DNA of 64,000 nucleotides from Hyphomicrobiales bacterium (GCA_003577315.1 QEVK01000009.1:1-64000); one strand, 5' to 3'; positions 41,312 through 50,621 are shown, counted from the stretch's first letter. The notes: a model not told the origin generated them from the letters alone. A program made the numbers and translations.

Positions 41312-41665
41312 TCAAAGCTCCAGGAACGGCCTGAAGCCGCCATAGATCATGCGCTTGCCGTCGAAGGGCATGTCGTTCATGTCGCCCTTCAGGCGCTCGT
41401 CCTCCATGACTTTGGCGTTGACGGCATCGCGCGCCTCGCGCGAGGGATAGACGATCCAGGAAAAGACGACGATCTCGTCGTCCTTGGCCTGCACCGCGCG
41501 CGGGAAGGACGTCAGCTCGCCGTAAGGCACGTCGTCGCCGAGCGCCTCGACATAGGCGAGCGCGCCATGCTCGCGCCAGACCTCGCCGGCCTTGCGCGCC
41601 AGCGCCTTGTAGTCGTCGAGCTTGTCCTTGGGCACGGCAAGCACGAATCCATCGACATAGGACAT
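41312..41665 (-). CDS. DUF1428 family protein
   Basis: 117-aa small cytosolic protein with ferredoxin-like fold, recognised by MSYVDGFVLAVPKDKLDDYK, DVPYGELTSFPRAVQAKDDEIVVFSWIVYPS and DMPFDGKRMIYGGFRPF. The family (YbaA-like) has no established function. Single gene. Confidence 0.85.
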   Translation of the reverse strand: MSYVDGFVLAVPKDKLDDYKALARKAGEVWREHGALAYVEALGDDVPYGELTSFPRAVQAKDDEIVVFSWIVYPSREARDAVNAKVMEDERLKGDMNDMPFDGKRMIYGGFRPFLEL

Positions 41666-41750
41666 TTTTTCTCTCCCTTGCGGTCGGTTCTGGCCGATGG
41701 GCTATAAGGCCGTTGTCGGGCCTCGGGTTCCAACCGGCGGGAAAGAAAAC

Positions 41751-42098
41751 TCAGGCCCTCACATAGACCCAGGCCTCGATCCCGGAGGCCAGGCGCGCGC
41801 GAACGCGGCGGTAATCCGAAACCTCGTAGGTGTCGGCGGCGGCCAGTTCGGCCGCGGTGATCGTGAACACCGTGCCCGCGACGCCGTCGGCCGGGTCGCC
41901 CGTCTCGCTCACGATCGGGTGGAAGCGCTCGCCGCTGGCGGCAAGCACGGCCGGATCGGTGATCTCCACCATCGTCCGCGCATAGCCGGGCAGCGCATCG
42001 GGGCGGCCGGCGAGCCGCCGGCCGAAGGTCTCGCGCTGGACGTTCTCCTGCTGGAGCGTGCCATAGGAGAACAGGCGGACCGTCGCCTCCCCGCTCAT
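41751..42098 (-). CDS. gamma-glutamylcyclotransferase family protein
   Basis: 115-aa AIG2/GGCT-fold protein: the substrate-binding loop LFSYGTLQQENVQRETFGR at the N-terminus, GDPADGVAGTVFTITAAELAAAD with the expected acidic residue, and YEVSDYRRVRARLASG. Probably cleaves gamma-glutamylamines or related 5-oxoproline-forming substrates. ATG at 42098 is one base after the uvrB stop (TGAGATG), so it is translationally coupled to uvrB. Confidence 0.85.
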   Translation of the reverse strand: MSGEATVRLFSYGTLQQENVQRETFGRRLAGRPDALPGYARTMVEITDPAVLAASGERFHPIVSETGDPADGVAGTVFTITAAELAAADTYEVSDYRRVRARLASGIEAWVYVRA

Positions 42099-42099
42099 C

Positions 42100-44913
42100 T
42101 CAGCGCCCCGGCCGTCCGGTCTTGCGCGAGCGCCGCGACTCCTTGCGGACATCGGCGGGGTCCTCGTAGGAGCCGATGCCGGCGCGCTCGCGCTTCACCG
42201 GCTTCGCCTGATTGTCCGGCGTCGGCGGCACCCTGCCCGGCACCGGCTTTTCGGTACGGCCGACGGTCATCTCGTCGAGCGTGTTCTTGCGGAACATGGT
42301 CTTCCCGCCGCCCCCCGCCGGCGTCGCGTGGTCGCCCGAGGTGCCCATCTCGTCGAGCCCGGGCTTGCGGAACAGGCCGCCGCCCTCGTCGCCCACCGTC
42401 CGGTGGCGTGCCCTGCCCTTGTTGTGCCGGCCCTTCTCGCGGCCGGAGGCGGGGCTTTCCAGCTCGACCTCGCGAGCGAGCGGATCGTCGGCGATGGCGA
42501 GCTCGGTCTCGCGCAGCCGCCTGATCTCGTCGCGCAGGCGCGCCGCCCGCTCGAAGTCGAGGTCGGCGGCGGCGTCGCGCATCTCCTTCTCAAGATGCTC
42601 CAGATGCGTCCTGAGGTTGGCGCCGACGAGCTGGCCGCCGGCGGTGACGCCGGAGATGTCGGGCCGGACATGGTCGCGCTCGTAGACGGAATCGAGGATG
42701 TCGCCGATGTTCTTGCGCACCGATTCCGGGGTGATGCCGTTGGCCTCGTTCCAGGCCATCTGCTTCTCGCGGCGGCGCTCGGTCTCCGCCATCGCGCGGC
42801 TCATCGAGCCGGTGATCTGGTCGGCGTAGAGGATCACCTTCCCGTCCACGTTGCGCGCCGCGCGGCCGATGGTCTGGATCAGCGAGGTCTCGGAGCGCAG
42901 GAAGCCCTCCTTGTCGGCGTCGAGGATGGCGACGAAGCCGCATTCGGGGATGTCGAGGCCCTCGCGCAGAAGGTTGATGCCCACAAGCACGTCGAAGGCG
43001 CCGAGCCTCAGGTCGCGAAGAATCTCGATGCGTTCGAGCGTGTCGATGTCGGAGTGCATGTAGCGCACCCGCACGCCCTGCTCGTGGAGATATTCGGTCA
43101 GGTCCTCGGCCATGCGCTTGGTCAGCACCGTCACCAGCGTGCGGTAGCCCTTCGCCGTGGTCTCGCGGATTTCGCCGAGCACGTCGTCGACCTGGGTCTT
43201 GGCCGGGCGCACCTCGACCGGCGGGTCGATCAGGCCGGTGGGGCGGATGACCTGCTCGGCGAAGACGCCGCCGGCCTGCTCCATCTCCCAGCCGCCGGGC
43301 GTGGCCGAGACCGCGACGGTCAGCGGGCGCATGGCGTCCCACTCCTCGAAGCGCAGCGGCCGGTTGTCCATGCACGACGGCAGGCGGAAGCCGTATTCGG
43401 CCAGCGTCGCCTTGCGGCGGAAGTCGCCGCGATACATGCCGCCGATCTGCGGGACGGTGACGTGGCTCTCGTCGATGAAGACGATGGCGTTGTCGGGCAC
43501 GTACTCGAACAGCGTCGGCGGCGGCTCGCCGGGCGCACGCCCGGTCAGGTAGCGCGAATAGTTCTCGATGCCGGCGCAGGAGCCGGTCGCCTCCAGCATC
43601 TCCAGATCGAAGCGGGTGCGCTGCTCCAGCCGCTGCGCCTCCAGTAGCCGCCCCGCCCGCTCCAGCTCGACGAGGCGGTGCTTCAGCTCCTCCTTGATCG
43701 ACTTGATCGCCTGCGTCAGCGTCGGCCGCGGCGTCACGTAGTGCGAGTTGGCGTAGATCTTGACGCTCTTCAGGTCGCCGGTCTTCTGGCCGGTCAGCGG
43801 GTCGAACTCGGTGATCGCCTCGATCTCGTCGCCGAACATCGTGATGCGCCATGCCCGGTCCTCGAGGTGGGCCGGGAACAGCTCGATCGTGTCGCCGCGC
43901 ACCCGGAACGAGCCGCGCGTGAAGCTGACGTCCTGGCGCTTGTATTGCTGCGCCACCAGGTCGGCGAGGAGCTGGCGCTGGTCGAGCTTGTCGCCGACCT
44001 CCATCTGGAAGGTCATCGCCGTATAGGTCTCGACCGAGCCGATACCGTAGATGCACGACACCGAGGCGACGATGATGACGTCGTCGCGCTCCAGCAGCGA
44101 GCGCGTCGCCGAGTGGCGCATGCGGTCGATCTGCTCGTTGATCGAGGATTCCTTCTCGATATAGGTGTCGGTCCGCGGCACGTAGGCCTCGGGCTGGTAA
44201 TAGTCGTAGTAGGAGACGAAGTACTCGACGGCGTTGTTGGGAAAGAAGCTCCTGAACTCGCCGTAGAGCTGCGCCGCCAGCGTCTTGTTGGGCGCCAGGA
44301 TCAGCGCCGGGCGCTGGGTCTCCTCGATCACCTTGGCCATGGTGAAGGTCTTGCCGGAGCCGGTCACGCCGAGCAGCACCTGCGTGCGCTCGTGCTCCTT
44401 CACGCCGGCGACGAGGTCGGCGATGGCGGTCGGCTGGTCGCCCGACGGCTTGAACTCGGTCTCCATGCGCAGCTTTATGCCGCCCTCGGATTTCTCGGGG
44501 CGGGCCGGCCGGTGGGGCACCCAGGCTTCGTTCCTGAGGTTGGGGTCGCCGCCCTCGATCAGCCGCGACAGCGCCGCCACCGTCGCGGTGACGCCCGACG
44601 AGGCGATCGATTCGGCATCCTCCAGCGCGATGTCGAGGCCGGCGACGGGGTTGAGGCCGGCGGCCGCACGCTCCCTGGGCGAGGCCGCGCCGCCCATGGA
44701 GGTGCCGCGCGCCGTGCGCGTCGGCGCCGCCGAGCGCTCGGGTATCTTCTTCCTCGCCGGTTTCGCCTTCGCCGCCTTTTCCGCCTCGTGCGCGATCTCG
44801 TCGGCCCAGCCCGACATCGGGCCGGTCAGCGGCGCGCCCTCGAACGGCACCTGCGGGGCTTCGCCGAAGCCGGGGGCGGCGTGCGGCGCGGTCTTGTCTC
44901 GATTGCTGGCCAT
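42100..44913 (-). CDS. uvrB: excinuclease ABC subunit UvrB
   Basis: 937-aa helicase-like subunit of nucleotide excision repair. Core motifs: Walker [15 protein letters not shown], the beta-hairpin region [23 protein letters not shown], Walker B FIDESH, SATPG, and helicase motif [11 protein letters not shown]; a C-terminal UVR motif ([24 protein letters not shown]) binds UvrC. Compared with about 670 aa in E. coli, it has roughly 125 extra N-terminal residues rich in Ala/Lys and about 110 extra C-terminal basic residues with a doubled FRKxxLDEM motif. Extensions of this kind are seen in rhizobial UvrB. Start ATG 44913 ([14 protein letters not shown]). Confidence 0.95.
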   Translation of the reverse strand: MASNRDKTAPHAAPGFGEAPQVPFEGAPLTGPMSGWADEIAHEAEKAAKAKPARKKIPERSAAPTRTARGTSMGGAASPRERAAAGLNPVAGLDIALEDAESIASSGVTATVAALSRLIEGGDPNLRNEAWVPHRPARPEKSEGGIKLRMETEFKPSGDQPTAIADLVAGVKEHERTQVLLGVTGSGKTFTMAKVIEETQRPALILAPNKTLAAQLYGEFRSFFPNNAVEYFVSYYDYYQPEAYVPRTDTYIEKESSINEQIDRMRHSATRSLLERDDVIIVASVSCIYGIGSVETYTAMTFQMEVGDKLDQRQLLADLVAQQYKRQDVSFTRGSFRVRGDTIELFPAHLEDRAWRITMFGDEIEAITEFDPLTGQKTGDLKSVKIYANSHYVTPRPTLTQAIKSIKEELKHRLVELERAGRLLEAQRLEQRTRFDLEMLEATGSCAGIENYSRYLTGRAPGEPPPTLFEYVPDNAIVFIDESHVTVPQIGGMYRGDFRRKATLAEYGFRLPSCMDNRPLRFEEWDAMRPLTVAVSATPGGWEMEQAGGVFAEQVIRPTGLIDPPVEVRPAKTQVDDVLGEIRETTAKGYRTLVTVLTKRMAEDLTEYLHEQGVRVRYMHSDIDTLERIEILRDLRLGAFDVLVGINLLREGLDIPECGFVAILDADKEGFLRSETSLIQTIGRAARNVDGKVILYADQITGSMSRAMAETERRREKQMAWNEANGITPESVRKNIGDILDSVYERDHVRPDISGVTAGGQLVGANLRTHLEHLEKEMRDAAADLDFERAARLRDEIRRLRETELAIADDPLAREVELESPASGREKGRHNKGRARHRTVGDEGGGLFRKPGLDEMGTSGDHATPAGGGGKTMFRKNTLDEMTVGRTEKPVPGRVPPTPDNQAKPVKRERAGIGSYEDPADVRKESRRSRKTGRPGR

Positions 44914-44992
44914 GGGCGGAATATGGGCGGAGTCCGCGACAATGGAAAGGGGCCGCGGCAAACGCCCGCGACCAGCGCCGACCCCGCAAGGC

Positions 44993-45026
44993 AAAAGGGC
45001 GGCGCGGTTGCCCGCGCCGCCCTTTT
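44993..45026 (-). terminator. cold-shock gene terminator
   Basis: Perfect 15-bp stem (44993-45007 with 45012-45026), TTGC loop, A4/T4 feet; 16 bp after the stop of the leftward cold-shock gene. Confidence 0.85.
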
Positions 45027-45042
45027 CATTCATGCCGGCCGA

Positions 45043-45255
45043 TCAGGCGGCCGAAAGGTTGACCGCCTTGGGGCCCTTGCCCATGCGGTCGGGCTCGACG
45101 TCGAACGAGACCTTCTGGCCGTCGACGAGGGTGCGCAGGCCCGACGCCTCGACGGCGGAGATGTGGACGAACACGTCCTTGGCGCCGCCGTCCGGCGTGA
45201 TGAAGCCGAAGCCCTTGGTGGTGTTGAAGAATTTCACGGTGCCGGTCTGGGCCAT
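45043..45255 (-). CDS. cold-shock protein, CspA family
   Basis: 70-aa single-domain RNA chaperone. RNP1 KGFGFI and RNP2 VFVHIS are intact ([33 protein letters not shown]). ATG at 45255 with AAGGAG upstream. A 30-bp element at 45354-45383 in its leader/promoter region matches that of the divergent Csp gene at 46391 at 28 of 30 positions. Confidence 0.95.
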   Translation of the reverse strand: MAQTGTVKFFNTTKGFGFITPDGGAKDVFVHISAVEASGLRTLVDGQKVSFDVEPDRMGKGPKAVNLSAA

Positions 45256-45353
45256 GGGGAAGCTCCTTTTCCCTGGGTAGTCCGCCTCTGCGCGACATGC
45301 GCAGCCTTGCGGGTCGTCGAGAGTTCACGTCGGGGAAAGGTCGTCCGAAACGG

Positions 45354-45383
45354 TCCAGTCTCCGGGTCGGCAAATACCCGAAC
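45354..45383 (-). promoter_or_regulatory. shared cold-shock leader/promoter element, copy 1
   Basis: Minus-strand 30-bp block with core TTGCCG and CCCGGAGACTGGA, 28/30 identical to 46167-46196. It ends 98 nt before the Csp start codon. Confidence 0.6.
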
Positions 45384-45507
45384 GGCGCGCTCATGCCACA
45401 AAACCGGCGCTGGCACAAGGGTTTGTTGGGGATGACCCCTGCCCGAACACGCCGGCGGGGCACAAAAAGGTTGCGCCGCCGCGCCGCGCGGACGCAGGAT
45501 CGCACCC

Positions 45508-46044
45508 ATGAAGACGCAAGCCGCAGCCAGCCTCGCTTTTGTCGCAGCCGTCGCCGCCGCCTCGCCGGCATCCGCCGAATGGCAGGTCGACAGCGGCGTG
45601 GCCATCGTGTCGCCCGCGGCCAACAGCAGCACCATGGAATTGCTCGCCGTCTCCTGCGGCGACCCCTACCAGGTCGAGGTCTATTCGCGCGGCGGGCCGG
45701 TGCGGCCCGATCCGGGCGGCGACGGCGCGGCCGTCGAGACGGATTATTTCTACAAGCCCGGCAAGGTCGAGGCGCGAATCGACGGCGTCGTGTTCCGGCT
45801 GGCGGCGGCGGGCTCCGACGCCGCCGTGGTGCTGTTCGCCGAGGGCAAGGCGGCCGACAACCATCTCGCGCCGCTCGGCGCGGCCTTCATCGAGGCGCTC
45901 AAGGGCGGGACGAGGCTGACGCTCGCCTTCGACGCGACGCCGGATGCCGATGCACAAGACGGCTCGCCGCACGAAACGGTGGCGGAATTTCCGCTCTCCG
46001 GCGCGCGCGCCGCGCTGGAGGAAGCGCTCGCCGCCTGCCGGTGA
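45508..46044 (+). CDS. hypothetical exported protein
   Basis: 178-aa protein with a clear signal peptide (KTQAAASLAFVAAVAAASPASA, cleavage before EWQVDSG). The mature part looks beta-rich and small (MELLAVSCGDPYQVEVYSRGG, GVVFRLAAAGSDAAVVLFAEGK, TVAEFPLSGARAALEEALAAC) with two Cys likely to pair. It resembles small periplasmic proteins of unknown function in rhizobia, but I cannot name the family. It is transcribed between, and apart from, two divergent cold-shock genes. Confidence 0.65.
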   Translation: MKTQAAASLAFVAAVAAASPASAEWQVDSGVAIVSPAANSSTMELLAVSCGDPYQVEVYSRGGPVRPDPGGDGAAVETDYFYKPGKVEARIDGVVFRLAAAGSDAAVVLFAEGKAADNHLAPLGAAFIEALKGGTRLTLAFDATPDADAQDGSPHETVAEFPLSGARAALEEALAACR

Positions 46045-46390
46045 CCGTGAAGCGGCGACCCCGGGCCGCGAGCCCGGCGCAACAGGATTGCGCCTTCACG
46101 CAGTCGTCATGAGCGACTGCGAATCTTTCGCTTGCTCGCCGCAAAAAAATGAAGGAAAGATATTGTGTTCGGGCATTTGCCGGCCCGGAGACTGGAATAG
46201 GATACCCGGGTGCAGCCGCATTCACGCAACCGCACATCAGGCCGTGACAACCGGGCCGACCGCGAAATGAGAGGGTTCTGGCAAGACCCCGACGCGCGCA
46301 AAGCTGTTTCTTCTCCCCCAGTAAAGGCACGAGACGCGAGCGGGACCGACATCCCGCGCCACCATAACATCGGGAGATAAGGAGCTTCCC
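46045..46390. other. intergenic leader region of the second cold-shock gene
   Basis: 346 bp without a supported gene. It holds hairpins CCGGGC...GCCCGG (46061-46077) and GCAGTCG...CGACTGC (46100-46120), an A+T-rich patch near 46141-46170 and the shared Csp element (46167-46196), leaving a likely long 5' leader as is common for cold-shock mRNAs. Confidence 0.55.
46167..46196 (+). promoter_or_regulatory. shared cold-shock leader/promoter element, copy 2
   Basis: 30-bp block, 28/30 identical to the minus-strand block at 45354-45383, ending 194 nt before the Csp start. It contains TTGCCG, which could serve as a -35. Confidence 0.6.
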
Positions 46391-46603
46391 ATGCCTCAGA
46401 GCGGAACAGTGAAATTCTTCAACCATGCCAAGGGCTTCGGCTTCATCACGCCGGACGACGGCAACAAGGACGTGTTCGTCCACATCTCGGCGGTGCAGGC
46501 TTCCGGCCTGCCGGGCCTCGAGGACGGCCAGAAGGTCTCGTTCGACACCGAGCCGGACAAGCGCGGCAAGGGCCCGAAGGCCGTCAACCTGACGGTCCTC
46601 TAG
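46391..46603 (+). CDS. cold-shock protein, CspA family
   Basis: 70-aa single-domain cold-shock protein, paralog of the gene at 45043, with intact RNP1 KGFGFI and RNP2 VFVHIS. The ATG is preceded by AAGGAGCTTCCC, a ribosome-site context it shares with its paralog. The long leader upstream suggests control at the mRNA level. A strong terminator follows. Confidence 0.95.
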   Translation: MPQSGTVKFFNHAKGFGFITPDDGNKDVFVHISAVQASGLPGLEDGQKVSFDTEPDKRGKGPKAVNLTVL

Positions 46604-46644
46604 TCCGTTCCTCTTTCAGGCATCGAGCCATTCCACGACGAGAT

Positions 46645-46677
46645 GCCTCGCGGGCCCGCCCGCGGGGTCTTTTTTTG
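46645..46677 (+). terminator. terminator of the second cold-shock gene
   Basis: CCTCGCGGGC (46646-46655) with GCCCGCGGGG (46658-46667), opening at the tip to leave a loop, followed by TCTTTTTTT. Confidence 0.8.
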
Positions 46678-46822
46678 CCTTGCGCACGGCCGGTTCTCCG
46701 CCGCGAGGACGGGCGGCCGGCAGCTTGAACGGCGCATTCAGCCGGCATTCAGCCACCAACCCCTAGACCGGGAAGCCGAAGCCGGCCCCTTTCATCGCGC
46801 CGGCCAGAGGAGACCGGACGCA

Positions 46823-47179
46823 ATGACCTTCCGCCCCGCCAAGGCGCTTGCCTTCACCCTTGCCGCCGCCACCGTGCTTTCGACGCTGCCCGCCGAGGCG
46901 GGCGGACGCTGGCGCGACCGCGACCATCACCGCCGCCCCGCCGCCGTCGAGCGGCATGTCGAGGGTGGCGAGCTTCTCGCCATCGGCATTCTCGGCCTGG
47001 CGGCGGGCGCGCTCATCGCCGGCATGGTGGCCGGCCAGCCGCAGCCCTACCATGCCGGGCCGGTCCATCGCGAACCGGCGTGGCGCCATCCGCAGGGCTA
47101 TCCGCGCCCCAGCCCCGACCGCACCTACTTCCCGCCCGCGCCGCCCCACCGGCCGGGGCCGGCCGGCTTCGGCAGGTAG
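46823..47179 (+). CDS. hypothetical exported/membrane protein
   Basis: 118-aa protein: signal peptide ALAFTLAAATVLSTLPAEA, a basic Arg/His-rich stretch (GGRWRDRDHHRRPAAVERH), one hydrophobic Gly/Ala-rich segment (LLAIGILGLAAGALIAGMVAG), then a Pro/His-rich C-terminus. The pattern resembles small rhizobial envelope proteins with a glycine-zipper-like helix; family not recognised. The last 55 bp overlap the end of the convergent EamA gene. ATG 46823 is preceded by AGAGGAGA. Confidence 0.6.
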   Translation: MTFRPAKALAFTLAAATVLSTLPAEAGGRWRDRDHHRRPAAVERHVEGGELLAIGILGLAAGALIAGMVAGQPQPYHAGPVHREPAWRHPQGYPRPSPDRTYFPPAPPHRPGPAGFGR

Positions 47180-48099
47180 CGGCGCAGCGCCCGCCACGGC
47201 CGGCCGTCGATGGCCGCGAGCCCGAGGCCGATCAGCGCCATGCCGGCGACGTGCTTCGGCATCGCCACCTCGCCGAGGAACAGGATGCCGAGCAGGATGG
47301 CGCTGACCGGGACCAGGAACGCCACCAGCGCCAGGTTGGTGGCGCCGGCCGTGGACAGGAGGCGGAAGAACAGGACGTAGGCGAGCGCCGTCGAGACCGC
47401 GGCCAGGCCGACGAGCGCGCCGAGCGCCGCCATGCCGGGCGCGGCGAGCGTCCACGGCCTGTCGACGGCGAGCATCAGCGGCAGCAGGAGCGCGCTCGAT
47501 GCGATCACCTGCCCGGTCGCGACCGTCATCGGCGCCACCTCCATGGCGCGGAAGCGGCGGCCGTAGATGTTCGACAGCGCATAGGCGAGCGCGGCGGCGA
47601 GACAGGCCAGTTGCGCCGCGACATCGGCGCCCAGCGCCCGGACGGCGTCGCCGCCGATCATGACGGCGACGCCGGCGAGGCCGACGGCGACGCCCGTCAG
47701 CTTGCCGGCGTTCATCCTCTCGTCGCTGGTGAGGACATGCGCCAGCACGACCGTGAACAGCGGCGTCGAGGCGTTGAGGATCGAGGCGACGCCGGAGGCG
47801 ATGTGCTGCTGCCCCCACACAATCAGCGAGAACGGGATTGCGTTGTTCAGCGCGCCCATGACGAGGAACGCGCGCCAGACCGGCCAGCCGGAGGGCAGCC
47901 GCTCGCCCCTCACCCGCAGGATCGCCAGCAGGATCGCCGCCGCCAGCGCGACCCGCGCCACCACGATCGTGAACACCGGCAGCTCGCGCACAGCGACGCC
48001 GTTGAAGAAGAACGAGCCGCCCCACACCACGGACAGGGCGAGCAGCATCGCCCATTCCGACAGCGTCATCGGGCGGTTCGAGGGTCTGGTCTGCGGCAC
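47125..48099 (-). CDS. EamA family transporter (DMT superfamily)
   Basis: 324-aa inner-membrane protein with about ten helices in two EamA repeats: ALSVVWGGSFFFNGVAVREL, VWGQQHIASGVASILNASTPLFTVVLAHVL, and the second copy CLAAALAYALSNIYGRRF, VAFLVPVSAILLGILFLGE. Likely exporter of a metabolite; substrate unknown. Its 3' end overlaps the convergent small exported-protein gene by 55 bp. Confidence 0.88.
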   Translation of the reverse strand: MPQTRPSNRPMTLSEWAMLLALSVVWGGSFFFNGVAVRELPVFTIVVARVALAAAILLAILRVRGERLPSGWPVWRAFLVMGALNNAIPFSLIVWGQQHIASGVASILNASTPLFTVVLAHVLTSDERMNAGKLTGVAVGLAGVAVMIGGDAVRALGADVAAQLACLAAALAYALSNIYGRRFRAMEVAPMTVATGQVIASSALLLPLMLAVDRPWTLAAPGMAALGALVGLAAVSTALAYVLFFRLLSTAGATNLALVAFLVPVSAILLGILFLGEVAMPKHVAGMALIGLGLAAIDGRPWRALRRYLPKPAGPGRWGGAGGK

Positions 48100-48281
48100 G
48101 ATGGGCCTCCGGGCGAGAATGACGGCGCCTGCCGGGTGTTATGCCCGCGCCGGCCGCCGCGCCACCCGTTTTCCGCGCATCGCCGCGGCCGGGCGGCAAA
48201 GGAAGAATCCGCTGGCCGCGCAAGCGGTTGGCCGGGCCGGCGGAATCGGTTCCCGAACGTCCCGCGGCCCGATGCCGCCGC

Positions 48282-48920
48282 TCAGACCAGGAACGGATTG
48301 GAGCGGCGTTCCTCGCCGAAGCGGCCGCCCGGCCCGTGGCCGCAGATGAAGCCGACGTCGTCGCCGAGCGGCAGCAGCTTCTCCTTGATCGAGCGGATCA
48401 GCGCCTCGTGGTCGCCGCCCGGCAGGTCGGTGCGGCCGACGGAGCCGTGGAACAGCACGTCGCCGACATGGGCGAACTTCGCCGCGCGGTTGTAGTAGAC
48501 GACATGGCCGGGCGCGTGGCCCGGGCAGTGCAGCACCTCGAAGACGTGGCCGGCGAAGGAGACGGTCTCGCCCTCGCTCAGGAAGCGGTCGGGCGCGCAG
48601 TTGCGCACGCCGGCGATGCCGTAGACCTGCCCCTGCGTCTCGACCCGGGCGAGAAGCGGGGCATCCGCCTCGTGCGGGCCGACGATCTCGACGCCGAGAG
48701 CCTCCTTCAGCTCCTCCGCGCCGCCCACATGGTCGATATGGCCGTGGGTGATCCAGATCGCCTCGACCTCGATGCCGTTGTCGCGGATCGCGGCGAGGAT
48801 CTGCGCGACGTCGCCGCCCGGATCGACCACCACGCCGCGCCTGGTTTCGTCGTCGAACAGGATGGTGCAGTTCTGCTGGAACGGCGTGACGGGGATGATG
48901 CCGGCTCTGAGGTTGCCCAT
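48282..48920 (-). CDS. MBL fold metallo-hydrolase (glyoxalase II-like)
   Basis: 212-aa beta-lactamase-fold hydrolase. Metal ligands: THGHIDHVGG (HxHxDH), His in LHCPGHAPGH, Asp in GDVLFHGSVGRTDL and the C-terminal His in ICGHGPG. Resembles YcbL-type hydroxyacylglutathione hydrolases. The ATG at 48920 with AAAGGAG upstream begins MGNLRAGIIPVTPFQQNC, the family start; an upstream frame is not used. Confidence 0.9.
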   Translation of the reverse strand: MGNLRAGIIPVTPFQQNCTILFDDETRRGVVVDPGGDVAQILAAIRDNGIEVEAIWITHGHIDHVGGAEELKEALGVEIVGPHEADAPLLARVETQGQVYGIAGVRNCAPDRFLSEGETVSFAGHVFEVLHCPGHAPGHVVYYNRAAKFAHVGDVLFHGSVGRTDLPGGDHEALIRSIKEKLLPLGDDVGFICGHGPGGRFGEERRSNPFLV

Positions 48921-49007
48921 TGCGGTCTCCTTTTCCCTGCCCTTAGACGAGAATGACCGGCAGCGTCCACCGCCGCCTTGGCCTCGCGGCCGCGCCGCCA
49001 AAGGAAA

Positions 49008-49030
49008 GGGGCGGCCGCGAGGACCGCCCC
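49008..49030 (-). terminator. terminator after the small glycine-rich gene
   Basis: GGGGCGG (49008-49014) with CCGCCCC (49024-49030); minus-strand tail TTTCCTTT. Confidence 0.6.
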
Positions 49031-49050
49031 GGCCCGCCAAAGGCGGTCGA

Positions 49051-49347
49051 TCAGCCCCTGTTCTTGAGGATCGCGCCGACGATGCCGGTCAGGATCGCGC
49101 CGCCGCCTGCGCCGCCGACCACGTCCCCCAGCAGGCCGCCCAGCGCGCCGCCCGTTGCCGCATCGGCCGCAGCGCCGCCGCCGCCGAGCAGCGCGCCGAG
49201 GATCTGGCCGCCGGCGACGCCGCCGATGGCGCCGCTCAGCAGCTTGGGAAGCTGGCTCATCGCCGCCTGCTTGAACGCCGCGCCGACGGCCTGGCCGCCG
49301 ACAATGCCCGAAATGACCTGGATGATGATTGGAAGAAGAGCGTCCAC
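49051..49347 (-). CDS. small glycine-rich hydrophobic protein
   Basis: 98-aa protein, not recognised, starting MDALLPIIIQVISGIVGGQAVG. Almost the whole chain is Gly/Ala/Leu-rich with GxxxG-like spacing (GAIGGVAGGQILGALLGGGG, GGALGGLLGDVVGGAGGG), so it is probably membrane-associated through glycine-zipper packing. No signal peptide cleavage site is obvious. The gap upstream holds the palindrome at 49407-49420. Confidence 0.65.
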   Translation of the reverse strand: MDALLPIIIQVISGIVGGQAVGAAFKQAAMSQLPKLLSGAIGGVAGGQILGALLGGGGAAADAATGGALGGLLGDVVGGAGGGAILTGIVGAILKNRG

Positions 49348-49406
49348 GTTGTGTCCCTCCGGAAAAGCCGACTCCGGCAGCCGGCCCCCGGATGGAATGC
49401 CGAAAC

Positions 49407-49420
49407 TTGACCAAAGTCAA
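49407..49420. promoter_or_regulatory. palindrome upstream of the glycine-rich gene
   Basis: TTGAC-CAAA-GTCAA, perfect inverted repeat 60 bp upstream of the gene at 49051-49347. It could be a regulator site; the TTGAC arms could also act as -35 elements in either direction. Confidence 0.35.
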
Positions 49421-49478
49421 AGGGGATCGGTTCTCGCCGTGGACAAACCGGGGGACAATGAGGGCGGCGAGGCGCGCG

Positions 49479-49525
49479 AAAGCAGGCGGCCCGCCCCCGG
49501 CGAACGGAGACGGGCCGCCTGCTTT
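49479..49525 (-). terminator. ilvE terminator
   Basis: 15-bp perfect stem AAAGCAGGCGGCCCG (49479-49493) with 49511-49525, 17-nt loop, TTT tail on the minus strand; 39 bp after the ilvE stop. Confidence 0.75.
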
Positions 49526-49564
49526 CGGTGGCGCTTCCGGCCGCGCGGGGCCGGGCGGGCCGCG

Positions 49565-50455
49565 CTATTCGGCGGCGGTGCGCCTGGGCTGCACCTCTGC
49601 CGTGTAGTCGTTCATCAGCGTCCTGGTGATGTCGCCGACGGTGAAGCGCCACTGGCCGATCTCGGCCACCGGCGTCACCTCGGCCGCGGTGCCGCACAGG
49701 AACGCCTGCTCGAAGCCGTCGAGCTCCTCCGGCATGATCGCGCGCTCGTGGACCGCTATGCCGCGGCGCCTGGCCAGCTCGATGATGGTGCGGCGGGTGA
49801 TGCCGTCGAGGAAGCAGTCCGGCGTGGGCGTGTGCAGCGCGCCGTCCTTGACGAAGAAGATGTTGGCGCCGGTCGCCTCGGCGACCTGGCCGCGCCAGTC
49901 GAGCATCATGGCGTCGGCATAGCCCTTGGCCTCGGCCGCGTGCTTGGACAGCGTGCAGATCATGTAGAGGCCGGCGGCCTTGGACCTGGACGGCGCGGTG
50001 CGCGGGTCGGGCCGGCGATACTCGGCGACGTCGAGGCGGATGCCCTTCAGCTTCTGCTCGGGGTCGAAGTAGCTGGGCCACTGCCAGATGGCGATGGCGC
50101 AGTTGATGCGGTTGCTCTGCGCCGAAACGCCCATCGACTCCGAGCCGCGCCAGGCGATGGGGCGCACATAGGCGTCGGAGAAGCCCTGCATCTTGAGCAG
50201 GTCGCGGCAGGCCTGGTCGATCTCGGCGACCGAATAGGGGATCTTGAAGCCGAGGATGGTGGCCGAATCGTGCAGGCGCTGGGTGTGCTCGGTCAGCTTG
50301 AAGATCTCGCCGCCATAAGCCCTCTCGCCTTCGAACACGGCGCTGGCATAATGCAGCCCGTGCGTCAGCACGTGGATCCTGGCGTCCGCCCATTTGACGA
50401 ATTCGCCGTTCATCCAGATATGACCATCGAGCTGGTCGAAAGGAACGGATGCCAT
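49565..50455 (-). CDS. ilvE: branched-chain amino acid aminotransferase
   Basis: 296-aa PLP-dependent class IV aminotransferase for Leu/Ile/Val. Landmarks: FDQLDGHIWMNGEFVKWADA, HGLHYASAVFEGERAYGGEIF, YVRPIAWRG, the PLP lysine in SRSKAAGLYMIC-type context (LYMICTLSKHAAEAKGYADAM), EATGANIFFVKDG, DGITRRTIIELA and FLCGTAAEVTPV. Normal length for the alphaproteobacterial form. Divergent from a MarR regulator through fully overlapping promoters. Confidence 0.93.
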   Translation of the reverse strand: MASVPFDQLDGHIWMNGEFVKWADARIHVLTHGLHYASAVFEGERAYGGEIFKLTEHTQRLHDSATILGFKIPYSVAEIDQACRDLLKMQGFSDAYVRPIAWRGSESMGVSAQSNRINCAIAIWQWPSYFDPEQKLKGIRLDVAEYRRPDPRTAPSRSKAAGLYMICTLSKHAAEAKGYADAMMLDWRGQVAEATGANIFFVKDGALHTPTPDCFLDGITRRTIIELARRRGIAVHERAIMPEELDGFEQAFLCGTAAEVTPVAEIGQWRFTVGDITRTLMNDYTAEVQPRRTAAE

Positions 50456-50621
50456 CTGTGTCTCCCTGGGGCAAATGCCCTGATTTCATTGGACGTATGC
50501 CGCGCGCTCCGCTAACCGGAGCCGCGAAACCTCGAACCTACGCCGATTGTGCGCCTGATTGAAGGAAACCCCGGCGAAAATCGCCTGCCCTTTCATGATC
50601 GTTCGCATTCGGATCAGAAGA

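Noticed and set aside
50200-50600. CRISPR arrays or other phased direct repeats
   Set aside because: No set of evenly spaced repeats was found anywhere; the only tandem repeat is the short one at 54517-54548.
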